Shown piece after piece: positions 45,340-54,339 of a DNA stretch of 64,000 nt (positions within the stretch are counted from its first letter, which is position 1; every line of letters begins with the position of its first letter). The notes under the pieces are model-generated. The model made no database searches. It was given only the letters and a program-made list of their open reading frames with translations, and was not told the DNA's origin. Both the position numbers and the translations under genes were made by a program. The stretch is taken from the NCBI GenBank assembly GCA_035626475.1, contig DASPNP010000078.1, positions 17,767 to 81,766 of the forward strand, in the 5' to 3' direction. This stretch comes from DASPKT01 sp035626475 (GTDB lineage Bacteria > Pseudomonadota > Alphaproteobacteria > Azospirillales > Azospirillaceae).

Positions 45340-46491
45340 TTAAGCGTTTCGAAACGGCGGCAGTGCTCCCGCCGCCAGGGCGCGCCCGCTCCTCGCCTGC
45401 ATGACGAAGGCGCCGACGCCGACCGCCAGGGCCACGAACAGGGCGACGTCGCCCAGCACCGGCACGATCCCGACCATGGTCAGCAGCAGCGCCACGAAGG
45501 CGTAGCGCTTCAGCGTGTCGCGCGGGGCCGAGGGCCGGCCGCGGTCGCGCCGCACCAGCTCCGCCAGACCGAAGCCGGCCACCGCCACGCCCAGCGCCAT
45601 CACCGCCATGTAGGCGAACAGCGCCACCAGCGCCAAGGGTATGCCGATGATGGTGATGCACAGCAGGACCATCAGCAGCGGCGCCAGCACCAGCGTGCCC
45701 AGTCCCGTCAGGAAGGCGCGGCCGGGCGCGGCCCCGACCGAGAGCGCGGCGCCGGAGACGAAGCGCGGGAAGATCAGGTACAGCACCGCGCCCATGACGA
45801 AGAGCCCGACGGCCGAGCCGATCGTGCCCCAGAGGGTGGGCGCCACCTCGTCGGCGATGCCGCGCTCGGGCTTCGGCGCGGTCTCGGTCACGACCGTGCC
45901 GCCGACGGTGACACCCGCCGGCACTTCCTCGCGGTCCGGGCCGGTAAGGCGGATCGAGCCCATGATGGCGGCGCCGGGGACCAGCGTCAGCTCGCCCGCC
46001 GTCACCTCCAGGTCGCCGTTGATGGTGCCGCGCACCGTGACCGAGCCGCCGGCCACGGTCACGCCGCCGGCCACCGTGCCGTCGATGTCGACCTGCCCGC
46101 CGGTCACCGCCAGGTCGCCGGCCACCGCGGCGTTGCGCGCCACGCTGATGCTGGCGCCGGCCAGCGCCGCGTCGCCGGCGACGTTGCCGGTCAGCGCGAC
46201 CGAGCCGCCGATGGCGAAAAGGTCGCCGGCGATGTCGCCGTCCAGGGTGACCCGGCCTCCGGCGACGAACGCCTCCTCCGCCACGGGGCCGACCACGGCG
46301 ACGCTGGCGCCGGCAGCGAACAGGCCGCCGGCGATGGGCGCGTCCACCGCCACGGTGCGGCCGGCGATGAAGAGATCGTCTTCCACCGGCTTCGACGCCA
46401 CCGGGCGGTCGCCCGAGCGGAACTCGCCCGCCCCGGCCGCGCCGGAGAGGACCAGCGACGCCAGCAGCGCCGCACTGAGAACACCACGCAT
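45340..46491 (-). CDS. Exported bactofilin-like beta-helical membrane protein
   Basis: A 383-residue protein. A signal peptide (VLSAALLASLVLSGAAGAG) is followed by about 180 residues of short Gly/Val/Ala repeats (DDLFIAGRTVAVDAPIAGGL; VTVAGGSVTVRGTINGDLEV) that look like a right-handed beta-helix, as in bactofilins and polymer-forming proteins. Three to four hydrophobic segments then follow (about 255-370). True bactofilins are small and cytoplasmic; this version would put the helix outside the cytoplasm and anchor it in the membrane. GGAGG lies 10 bases before the ATG at 46491. Function is unknown; a surface or scaffold role is a guess. Confidence 0.72.
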   Translation of the reverse strand: MRGVLSAALLASLVLSGAAGAGEFRSGDRPVASKPVEDDLFIAGRTVAVDAPIAGGLFAAGASVAVVGPVAEEAFVAGGRVTLDGDIAGDLFAIGGSVALTGNVAGDAALAGASISVARNAAVAGDLAVTGGQVDIDGTVAGGVTVAGGSVTVRGTINGDLEVTAGELTLVPGAAIMGSIRLTGPDREEVPAGVTVGGTVVTETAPKPERGIADEVAPTLWGTIGSAVGLFVMGAVLYLIFPRFVSGAALSVGAAPGRAFLTGLGTLVLAPLLMVLLCITIIGIPLALVALFAYMAVMALGVAVAGFGLAELVRRDRGRPSAPRDTLKRYAFVALLLTMVGIVPVLGDVALFVALAVGVGAFVMQARSGRALAAGALPPFRNA

Positions 46492-46672
46492 GACCCAAGA
46501 CCTCCCCAAGTCCGAGCCGTCACACTCCCCGGGGCGGAGTGTGGGCGCCGGACGGGGGGATGGCAAGGACCACCCGGGGGCGGAGCGGCGGAACCAAAGC
46601 GGTGTCCGCGGCTGCGCCCGCGCCATGCTTCCGCCACCATCGCGGGTAGAGTGCGGCGGTGGGAGGAACGCC

Positions 46673-47143
46673 GTGGACCATCACCGCCTGATCCGGGGAC
46701 GCCATTTCATCAGCACCGATCCCGGGCTGATCGACATCGACGCCGTCCACCGCTTCCTGTCGACCGAGTCGTACTGGGCCCGGGGCATCCCGCGCGAAGC
46801 GGTGGAACACGCCGCCCGGCATTCCCTGTTGTTCGGCCTCTACGACGCGGAAAGGACGAGAGAGGACGGCGCTCCGGTCCAGCTGGGCTATGCGCGGGTG
46901 CTGAGTGACCGCACCATGCTGGCCTATCTGCTCGACGTCTTCATCCTGGCGGAACACAGGGGACGGGGGCTGGCGCGCTGGCTGGTGGAGACGATCCTCG
47001 ACCATCCGGAGCTGCGGGAGGTCCCGACCTGGATGCTCGGCACCCGCGACTCGCACGGGCTCTACGCCAAGCTCGGCTTCGTCCCGGTGGAAGGCAGCGG
47101 CCGCTACATGCGGCGCGCCGTGCCGCCGCCCTGGTCGCGCTAG
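46673..47143 (+). CDS. GNAT-family N-acetyltransferase
   Basis: A 156-residue acetyl-CoA-dependent acetyltransferase. The core has the acetyl-CoA-binding loop VFILAEHRGRGLARWLVETI and the following strand/helix TWMLGTRDSHGLYAKLGFVPV. The N-terminus (FISTDPGLIDIDAVHRFLST) matches the subgroup with a DAVHRFL helix found in many bacterial uncharacterised GNATs. The substrate is unknown. The start is GTG at 46673 with GGGAGGAACGCC before it. Its TAG stop overlaps the TAG stop of the convergent amidohydrolase gene in the sequence CTAG. Confidence 0.88.
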   Translation: MDHHRLIRGRHFISTDPGLIDIDAVHRFLSTESYWARGIPREAVEHAARHSLLFGLYDAERTREDGAPVQLGYARVLSDRTMLAYLLDVFILAEHRGRGLARWLVETILDHPELREVPTWMLGTRDSHGLYAKLGFVPVEGSGRYMRRAVPPPWSR

Positions 47144-47973
47144 GCCGCGCTGGATCGTTCCGGTACCGATAAGCGCGCGGCGCGGCTCTGCTCCATGGCC
47201 CAGTCCACCACCGTGCCGATGACCCGCTCCAGGGTCGGGATGATGCCGGCCACAGAATCGTTACGGAAGCGGAACGGTTCGTCCTCGTCCATGTAGACGC
47301 CGCGGCTGATCTCCAGCTGCAGGGCGTGGATTCCGTCGGCGGGCCGTCCATGGGTGCGGGCGCCGTAGCCGCCGCGGATGCGGCCGTTCAACTCGACGCT
47401 ATGCGGCTCGGCCGCGCCCAGCACGTTCGCCAGCCGCCGCGCCAGCACCGGCGAGCAGGTGCGCCCCTCGTCGGTGGCCAGGCTGAAGTCGGGCAGCGGG
47501 CTGTCGAACAGGCGGGGGATGCTGCGGCGTACCGAATGCGCTTCGAACAGCACGGCCACGCCGAACCGGTCGCGCATGGCGCCCAGCTCCGCCGACAGCC
47601 TGTCGTGATAGGGGCGCCAGTAGGCGTCGACCCGGTCGCGCACCTCCTCGGCGTCCGGCTCCTGGCCGGGACGGTAGAGGGCGGTGCCGTCGAAGCTGGA
47701 GACGGGCACCACCCCGGTCGCCTCGATGCCGGTGCCGGGGCGCCAGGGGTCGCGGTTCAGATCGACCAGATAGCGCGACTGGGTCGCCGCCAGGAAGCCG
47801 CAGCCCAGCGCCGGGGCGAAATTGTACAGCCGGTCAAGGTGCCAGTCGGTGTCGGGCAGGCGTCGCGCGGCGTCGGTCAGGCGTGGGGCGATCTCGTCCG
47901 GAAGAGCGGTGCCGCCGTGCGGGATGGCCAGCAGGACCGGCACCTCGCCGCGTTGGAAACGGTAAAGCTCCAT
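47140..47973 (-). CDS. N-formylglutamate amidohydrolase family protein
   Basis: A 277-residue zinc hydrolase of the HutG/N-formylglutamate deformylase family. Characteristic stretches are LLAIPHGGTALPDEI, YLVDLNRDPWRPGTG, VLFEAHSVRRSIPRLF, FSLATDEGRTCSP, GGYGARTHGRPADGIHALQLEIS and YMDEDEPFRF. The last step of one histidine degradation route makes glutamate and formate this way. However, no other hut gene is in the window, so the in vivo substrate may differ. The stop overlaps that of the convergent GNAT gene. Confidence 0.88.
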   Translation of the reverse strand: MELYRFQRGEVPVLLAIPHGGTALPDEIAPRLTDAARRLPDTDWHLDRLYNFAPALGCGFLAATQSRYLVDLNRDPWRPGTGIEATGVVPVSSFDGTALYRPGQEPDAEEVRDRVDAYWRPYHDRLSAELGAMRDRFGVAVLFEAHSVRRSIPRLFDSPLPDFSLATDEGRTCSPVLARRLANVLGAAEPHSVELNGRIRGGYGARTHGRPADGIHALQLEISRGVYMDEDEPFRFRNDSVAGIIPTLERVIGTVVDWAMEQSRAARLSVPERSSAA

Positions 47974-48138
47974 GGCCCACCTCCGTATCCGCCATACTCC
48001 CCAGGACCCTCAGCTTCGCACCTGCAGCATGATTGATGCAAGTGCGAACATTGGAGAGGCGCGGTCGTTTCACGGATCGGTGCGACAAAGGACCGAAAGT
48101 TTCGCGCCAGCCCGCCGGCCGAAACGGGGCGCTCCCGC

Positions 48139-49266
48139 TCAGCTGCTCAGAAGTTTCGCTCCGTCCGGCACGCAGGCTTCGGGCGTGGCGATGCTGGCGA
48201 CGATGTCGCCGGCGCCGACATAGCGGTCACGGGCCCGGGCCCAGACCAGCCCCTCCAAGGCGGAGGCCACCGGAGTGCGGGTACCGGCGACGGGATCGAC
48301 CAGCTCCGCCACGACCTCCCCGGCCGCGACCCTCGTCCCGAGCGCCACCTTGTGCGCGACGATCCCGGCGGAGGGCGCCCGCACCCGCAGCACGCCAGCC
48401 AGCGGGGTCGCCTCGCACAGGGCGGGCGGCAGCGGCGGCGCCTCGCCGGCGATCAGACCGCGGCGGGTGAGGAAGCGGAGGATGGCGGCGGCGTCCTCCG
48501 CCGCCAGGGCATCGTCCACGTCCGACTGGCCGCGCAGCTCCAGCGTCGCCGCCAGGCAGGCCGCCGGCAGCGGCGCCTCGCCGCCCAGCCGGGCTCGCAG
48601 GCGCCACCACAGGCCGGAGCATGCCTCGTCGAAGGGCTCGCCGCCCGACTCGGACGCCAGGAACACGGCGCGGCAGCCGGTCTCCGCCGCCAAATCTGCT
48701 GCGGCCGGCCAGAGCTCGGCGCCGGTGTACATGTGCATCACCGCCTCGGCGTCGCAATGCAGGTCCAGCACGATGTCGGCATCCGCCGCCAGCGACAGCA
48801 GCAGGCGGCGCAGCGCCTCCGCCTCGGTCTGGGCAGGAAGGGTCCGGGCGGCGGCGCGGAGTTCGGCGCGGACCAGCTGGACATTGCGGCCGGCGTCCGG
48901 GCCCAGCCGTCCCGCCACGCGGTCGGCGACCCGGGCTGCAAGGTCGGCATAGGCGCGGTTGAAGTTCACGCCGCTCGCCAGCTCGAACCGGCCGGCATGC
49001 TGGCCGAGCAGCACCTGGTCCAGCCCGATCGGGTTGGCGCAGGGCACCAGCACGATCTCGCCCCGGACCAGACCCCCGGCGTCGAGATCCGTCAGCCGCT
49101 CGCGCAGATGCTGCGCCACGAGGTGACCGGGCGACTCGTCGGCATGCAGGCCGGCCTGGATATAGGCTTTGGGGCCGCCGCCGGCGGGGGCGCCGAAGCG
49201 CAGGACGGGCACGGAGCGGCGCGTGCCGGGCCGGCCGTGGGGGAGGGGGATGTCTTCCGCGATCAT
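48139..49266 (-). CDS. Succinylglutamate desuccinylase/aspartoacylase-like M14 hydrolase
   Basis: A 375-residue zinc hydrolase of the AstE/AspA branch of the M14 family. The zinc ligands are in QAGLHADESPGHL (HxxE) and the later His in DIVLDLHCDAEAV. GVNFNRAY is the substrate-loop signature. The C-terminal 80 residues form a biotinyl-lipoyl-like beta domain (GIVAHKVALGTRVAAGEVVAELVDP) typical of this subgroup. An amide or acyl group is removed from an amino acid derivative or peptide; which one is unknown. I start at the ATG at 49266. The GTG/ATG at 49302 upstream gives an Ala-rich leader. Confidence 0.85.
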   Translation of the reverse strand: MIAEDIPLPHGRPGTRRSVPVLRFGAPAGGGPKAYIQAGLHADESPGHLVAQHLRERLTDLDAGGLVRGEIVLVPCANPIGLDQVLLGQHAGRFELASGVNFNRAYADLAARVADRVAGRLGPDAGRNVQLVRAELRAAARTLPAQTEAEALRRLLLSLAADADIVLDLHCDAEAVMHMYTGAELWPAAADLAAETGCRAVFLASESGGEPFDEACSGLWWRLRARLGGEAPLPAACLAATLELRGQSDVDDALAAEDAAAILRFLTRRGLIAGEAPPLPPALCEATPLAGVLRVRAPSAGIVAHKVALGTRVAAGEVVAELVDPVAGTRTPVASALEGLVWARARDRYVGAGDIVASIATPEACVPDGAKLLSS

Positions 49267-49325
49267 GGCGCCGATTAGGGCAGCCGCGGCGGCGGAGCGC
49301 AAGCCCCGCCCCGGTGGAACGGACC

Positions 49326-49772
49326 TCAGTCCTCCGGATGGTCGCCGCCGGCCAGCGCCTTCACAAGTTCGAAGGCGCGGCGGCGGACGCTGCCGTCATT
49401 GATGCGGTAATAGGCGCGGACCAGTTCCAGCGTCTCGCGCCGGGCCATCGAGTCGGTCTCGGACGCCACCGCGGGCACGCCGCCGATGTTCAACTCGTCG
49501 AAGAAGAAACTGACCGGAACACCTAGTACCTGCGCCAAGTTGAACAGGCGACTAGCACTGATACGGTTGGCGCCGCGCTCGTATTTCTGCAGTTGCTGGA
49601 ACGTGATGCCGACAGCCTCGCCTAGGCTCTCCTGGCTCAATCCCAGCAGAGTGCGGCGCAGGCGCAGCCTCTGGCCGACGTGAATATCTATGGGATTGGG
49701 GCCTTCGCCCCGTTTAGACAGCGAAACCGCGGCGGCAAGCGTTCCCGCTTCCGTCCTTTTCTTGGCGCCCAT
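49326..49772 (-). CDS. XRE-family helix-turn-helix regulator
   Basis: A 148-residue regulator. The HTH (about 30-90: VGQRLRLRRTLLGLSQESLG, then ITFQQLQKYERGANRISASRLFNLAQVL) is a well-conserved alphaproteobacterial type in which the HTH is followed by VPVSFFFDEL and a short helical C-terminus (ELVRAYYRINDGSVRRRAFEL). Family members regulate growth-phase or envelope genes in some species. The target here is unknown. The 160 bp upstream is A+T-rich with likely promoter sequence, in contrast to the surrounding DNA. Confidence 0.88.
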   Translation of the reverse strand: MGAKKRTEAGTLAAAVSLSKRGEGPNPIDIHVGQRLRLRRTLLGLSQESLGEAVGITFQQLQKYERGANRISASRLFNLAQVLGVPVSFFFDELNIGGVPAVASETDSMARRETLELVRAYYRINDGSVRRRAFELVKALAGGDHPED

Positions 49773-49881
49773 ACCATTCCCCTAGCCAGAGCAGCGCCCG
49801 AAGTGTGTAGCTCAGATTCCTTAGGGAATAAAAGAAATTCTATCGATTTCGAGGAATTCGTCCCTATCGCGTCGCCGAAAC

Positions 49882-49911
49882 AAAAAACCCCGGCCGCGTC
49901 GGCGGCCGGGG
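49882..49911 (-). terminator. Intrinsic terminator of the N-carbamoylputrescine amidase gene
   Basis: Read on the minus strand, a 10-bp perfect stem CCCCGGCCGC/GCGGCCGGGG closes a four-base loop and is followed by TTTTTT (the A run at 49882-49887 on the plus strand). It lies 24 bp after the stop of the amidase gene. Confidence 0.9.
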
Positions 49912-49935
49912 TCGTGGGTGCGGAGGCGGATGGTC

Positions 49936-50814
<879 letters not shown>

Positions 50815-51164
50815 GCTCCCCCTCGTCTTCCCCCGGCCGGTGCGGCGCGGCGTGAATGGCATCGGCGCGCAGATGGGCACGCCCCGGCCCGCCTTGTAGC
50901 GCCAGGGACGGTCCTCTGTCATGCCCCTGCCGCATGTGGGCGGACCGGGGTTCCGCAAAGGTCACGGGGGCCGCCCTGTACTGACGTATGCCCCTGCCTG
51001 AAAAATGGCCTTTGGCGTTGCCAAAAATGAACGGTCCCGCCACATTCCTGTAACGATTACCAAAGGTCACGCGGGTCTGGGCCCGCACCCGTTTCGGTTT
51101 CCCCTGGTGCGGCGGCGCAAGCGCGGCCCCGAGGGTGCCGACACGGCGTGCAGTCGAAGGTTGA
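50815..51164. other. 350-bp divergent intergenic region
   Basis: The region lies between the divergent starts of aguB and the MarR gene, and I see no gene in it. It contains the direct repeat CAAAGGTCACG at 50956-50966 and 51061-51071 and a locally A+T-rich part at 51000-51060 where promoters are likely. No clear -35/-10 pair or MarR palindrome could be fixed. Confidence 0.5.
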
Positions 51165-51671
51165 ATGTTGAAGCGCAAGGGCGAATCGGTACTGGACGGC
51201 ATGGGCGGCGGGCAGGACGGCAACGGCATGGCCGGGCGGTTCGACCAACTGCTCCGCGACGCGCACCGCGGCTACACGCGGGCGTTGGGCCGGCGCATCG
51301 GCCAGACCGGCATCACCATGGGGCAGTGGATGTTCCTGCGGGCGCTGTGGGAGGAGGACGGGCTGACCCAGCGCGTGCTGAGCCAGCGGGTCGGCATGAT
51401 GGAGCCCACCACCGTCACCACGCTCCACGGGATGGAGGAGGCGGGGCTGGTCCGGCGGGTCAAGAACCCGCACGACCGCCGCAAGGTCAACGTCTTCCTG
51501 ACCGACAAGGGTCGCGAGCTGCAGGGCCGCCTGCTGGAGGAGTGCGACTCGGTCGACCGTCAGGCGTCGGCCGGCATCGACATGGCCGCGCTGCAGACCA
51601 CCCTCCGCACGCTCGGGCGCATCGCCGCCAACCTGACCGACCGCGACCCGCTGCCCGACCCGGCGGGTTAA
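51165..51671 (+). CDS. MarR-family transcriptional regulator
   Basis: A 168-residue MarR-type regulator. The dimerisation helix RFDQLLRDAHRGYTRALGRR is followed by the winged HTH (LTQRVLSQRVGMMEPTTVTTLHGMEEAGLV) and a wing with the family Asp-Arg-Arg (NPHDRRKVNVFLTDKGREL). The ligand is unknown. It is divergent from aguB and convergent with the btuD gene, whose stop it overlaps. Regulation of either neighbour cannot be shown. The ATG at 51165 has GAAGG before it. Confidence 0.88.
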   Translation: MLKRKGESVLDGMGGGQDGNGMAGRFDQLLRDAHRGYTRALGRRIGQTGITMGQWMFLRALWEEDGLTQRVLSQRVGMMEPTTVTTLHGMEEAGLVRRVKNPHDRRKVNVFLTDKGRELQGRLLEECDSVDRQASAGIDMAALQTTLRTLGRIAANLTDRDPLPDPAG

Positions 51672-52453
51672 GGCCGCACCAGCCGCCGCCAGGGCACCTG
51701 CAGCGTCTCCCCGCCCGGCAGTTCGGCGGTCGCCATCTCCACCCCGTAGACAGCACCCAGGCGCCCCGGCTCGAGCACCTGGCCGGGTGCGCCCTCCGCC
51801 GCCACGCGCCCGTCCTGGAACAGGGCGAGGCGGGTGCAGAAGCGCGCCGCCAGAGCCAGATCGTGCAGCACCACCAGCACGCCGGTGCCGGCCTGGGCGC
51901 GGGCGCGCAGCACCTCCATGACCTGCAGCTGGTGATAGGGATCGAGGCCGGCGACGGGCTCGTCCGCCAGCAGCAGCGCCGGTTCCGACGCCAGCGCCCG
52001 CGCCAGCAGCACCCGCGCCCGCTCGCCGCCGGACAGGCTGGTCACCGGGCGGTGGCGGAAGTTGAGCGCGTCGCAGGCGGCCAGCGCCCGCTCCACCGCC
52101 GCCGCATCCCCGGGGCCGGGGCGGGAAAAGGGTCCCAGATGCGGCAGCCGGCCCAACTCCACCAGACGCTCGGCCGTCAACGGCCAGTGCAGGTCCCGCC
52201 CCTGGGAGAGATAGGCGACGGCCCGGGCGCGCTCCCGCCGGGAGAGGTCCGCGAGGGTGCGGCCGCCTAGCGTCAGGGTGCCGGCGGCGGGCTTGAGCAA
52301 CCCGGCCATGACCCGCAGCAGCGAGGTCTTGCCGGCGCCGTTCGGCCCGATCAGCCCCAGCAGCTCGCCCGGCCGCAGCTCGAGATCGGCGCCGTCCAGC
52401 ACGCGCGCCGCGCCGTAGGAGAGGGCGATGCCCCGGGCCGCCAGCGCGCTCAT
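51668..52453 (-). CDS. btuD: Vitamin B12 ABC transporter ATPase
   Basis: A 261-residue ATP-binding subunit of the FecE/BtuD group. Walker A is LIGPNGAGKTSLLRV, the ABC signature is TSLSGGERARVLLARAL, Walker B is ALLLADEPVAGLD, and the switch His is in LVVLHDLAL. It powers import by the BtuC permease encoded upstream (four-base ATGA overlap). The operon order is btuB-btuF-btuC-btuD behind a cobalamin riboswitch. That makes B12 rather than iron-siderophore or heme the most likely substrate. Its 3' end overlaps the convergent MarR gene by four bases. Confidence 0.9.
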   Translation of the reverse strand: MSALAARGIALSYGAARVLDGADLELRPGELLGLIGPNGAGKTSLLRVMAGLLKPAAGTLTLGGRTLADLSRRERARAVAYLSQGRDLHWPLTAERLVELGRLPHLGPFSRPGPGDAAAVERALAACDALNFRHRPVTSLSGGERARVLLARALASEPALLLADEPVAGLDPYHQLQVMEVLRARAQAGTGVLVVLHDLALAARFCTRLALFQDGRVAAEGAPGQVLEPGRLGAVYGVEMATAELPGGETLQVPWRRLVRP

Positions 52454-53451
52454 GCCACGCTCCGCCGGGTCCGCAGCACCAGCGCCAGGAAGAAGGGCGC
52501 GCCCAGCAGAGCGGTCACCACCCCAAGCTTCAGCTCCGGCCCCGGCCCGCCCAGCCGCACGGCCACGTCGGCCGCCAGCATCAGCGCCGCCCCGCCCAGC
52601 AGGGAGAGCGGCAGCAGCCGGCTCGGCCGGTTCTCCGCCAGGGGGCGCAGCAGATGCGGCACGATCAGCCCGACGAAGCCGATGGCGCCCGTGACCGCCA
52701 CCGCCGCGCCCACCGCCAGCGCCGTGCCGACGACGATGCGGAAGGCGACGGCGCCGGTCGCGAAGCCCAGGGTGCGCGCCGTGTCCTCCCCCAGGCTGAG
52801 CGCGTCCAGCGCCCGGCCGGTGCTGAGCAGCAGCAGGGCCCCCACCGCCATGAACGGCGCGGCGAGGGTGACGTGCTCCACCGACCGGTCGGCGAGCGAG
52901 CCCAGCATCCAGAAGACGATCTCGGTCAGCGCGAAGGGGTTGGGCGACAGCGACAAGGCGAGCGAGGTCAGGGCTCCGGCCAGGCTGCCGATGGCGGTGC
53001 CGGCCAGGATCAGGGTCAGCACCGACGCGTCCCGCCCGGCCAGCGCATAAAGCAGGGCCACGGCGGTGAGCGCCCCGGCGATGCCGCCGGCCGGCAGGGC
53101 CATGGGGATCGTGTTGACCAGCCCGCTGTAGAAGGCGACGACGGCGCCGAGCGAGGCGCTGGCCGACACGCCGATCAGGCCCGGCTCCGCCAGCGGGTTG
53201 CGCAGCAGCCCCTGCAAAGCGGCACCCGACAGGCCCAGCACCGCGCCGACCATCAGCCCCAGCAGGGCGCGCGGCAGGCGGATCTCGGCGAAGATGACGG
53301 CCGCCGTGCTGTCCCCCGCCGCCAGCCAGTCGCCGACGGCCAGCCGCATGGAGACGGCGCTGGGCCCGACCGACAGCGACAGGGCGAACAGCGCCAGGAC
53401 CAGCAGCGCCAGCAGCGGCAGGACCATCAGGCGGAGCGTCGGCGGGGCCAT
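52450..53451 (-). CDS. btuC: Vitamin B12 ABC transporter permease (FecCD family)
   Basis: A 333-residue inner-membrane permease with about ten hydrophobic helices. The family's conserved pieces are visible: RLPRALLGLMVGAVLGLSGAA, LLRNPLAEPGLIGVSASASLGA, FWMLGSLADRSV and GAIGFVGLIVPHLLRPLA, the last holding the loop that contacts the ATPase. It starts 3 bp after btuF and overlaps btuD by four bases. The substrate assignment rests on the riboswitch and on the BtuB receptor at the head of the operon. Confidence 0.9.
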   Translation of the reverse strand: MAPPTLRLMVLPLLALLVLALFALSLSVGPSAVSMRLAVGDWLAAGDSTAAVIFAEIRLPRALLGLMVGAVLGLSGAALQGLLRNPLAEPGLIGVSASASLGAVVAFYSGLVNTIPMALPAGGIAGALTAVALLYALAGRDASVLTLILAGTAIGSLAGALTSLALSLSPNPFALTEIVFWMLGSLADRSVEHVTLAAPFMAVGALLLLSTGRALDALSLGEDTARTLGFATGAVAFRIVVGTALAVGAAVAVTGAIGFVGLIVPHLLRPLAENRPSRLLPLSLLGGAALMLAADVAVRLGGPGPELKLGVVTALLGAPFFLALVLRTRRSVA

Positions 53452-53454
53452 GCC

Positions 53455-54339
53455 TCAGCGGTCCTGGCCGCGGGCGGCGACCTGCGGACGGGTCAGCAGC
53501 CGGGCGCGGGCCTCGGCCAGCCGGGTGACCGCCTCGGCGGTGAAGGGGCCGCCGCAGGTGACCAGGCCCGGCTCCATCTTCAGCCGCGACCCGGCCGGCA
53601 CGGCGCGGTCCAGCGCCGGATGGCTCAGCAGCCGGCCGGCCAGCGACGGCCGCGCCTCCTGGTCGGTGTCGGCCACCAGCAGGTCGGGCGGCGCCTCGGC
53701 GACGCTCTCCACCGGCAGGTAGCCGTAGCCCTGCAATCCCTTGCCGGCGGCGTAGTTGGACAGGCCCGCCGCCTCCATGACCGCCGCCGACAGGGTGCCG
53801 CCGCCGGCGGTGAAGCCGCCGGGCGCGAAGGTGAGAGCGGTCGGGCGGGCGGAGCCGCGCGCGGCATCGGCCGCCTCGGCCAGCCGTCCGTCCATCTCGG
53901 CGATCAGGGCCTCGCCCCGCGCCGCCTCGCCCAGCGCCGCCGCGACCTGCCGCAGCTGCGCCCGGATGGTGTCGAAATCGTTGGGCATGTCCAGCGCCAG
54001 CACCGGGATGCCGCGCGCCTTCAGCAGCGCCACGGTGGCGCGGGTGGTGTAGGTGCCGGCCAGCACCAGGTCCGGCTTCAGCGGCAGGATCTCCTCGGCC
54101 GAGCCCTGCACCACGGGCAGGGATCGGGCCCGCGCCGCGACATAGGAGAGATCAGGGTCGCGCGCCAGGAAGGACAGCGCCGCGATCCGCTCCGGCGGCA
54201 GCAGCAGCACCGCCAGCTGGTCGGTGCAGAGGTTCAGCGAGACGACGCGCTGCGGCGCCGCCTCGGCACTGAGCGCACAGAATGCGAGCGCCGGCCCCAG
54301 CAGGGTTTGGAGAACCTTATGGAGCCGGCGCCGCCGCAT
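53455..54339 (-). CDS. btuF: Vitamin B12 periplasmic binding protein
   Basis: A 294-residue type III periplasmic binding protein with an N-terminal signal (TLLGPALAFCALSAEAAP). Two alpha/beta lobes are joined by a long helix: lobe 1 has QRVVSLNLCTDQLAVLLL and LKPDLVLAGTY, the linking helix region is TIRAQLRQVAAALG, and lobe 2 begins with TALTFAPGGFTAGGGT. It would pass cobalamin from BtuB to the BtuCD transporter. Its ATG overlaps the btuB stop (ATGA at 54336-54339). A similar protein could bind siderophores or heme; the riboswitch decides the call. Confidence 0.85.
   Translation of the reverse strand: MRRRRLHKVLQTLLGPALAFCALSAEAAPQRVVSLNLCTDQLAVLLLPPERIAALSFLARDPDLSYVAARARSLPVVQGSAEEILPLKPDLVLAGTYTTRATVALLKARGIPVLALDMPNDFDTIRAQLRQVAAALGEAARGEALIAEMDGRLAEAADAARGSARPTALTFAPGGFTAGGGTLSAAVMEAAGLSNYAAGKGLQGYGYLPVESVAEAPPDLLVADTDQEARPSLAGRLLSHPALDRAVPAGSRLKMEPGLVTCGGPFTAEAVTRLAEARARLLTRPQVAARGQDR

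Noticed and set aside
50956..51071. Direct repeat CAAAGGTCACG as a regulator-binding pair
   Set aside because: Two 11-base copies 105 bp apart, with no symmetry and no link to a known MarR site; recorded only in the region entry.
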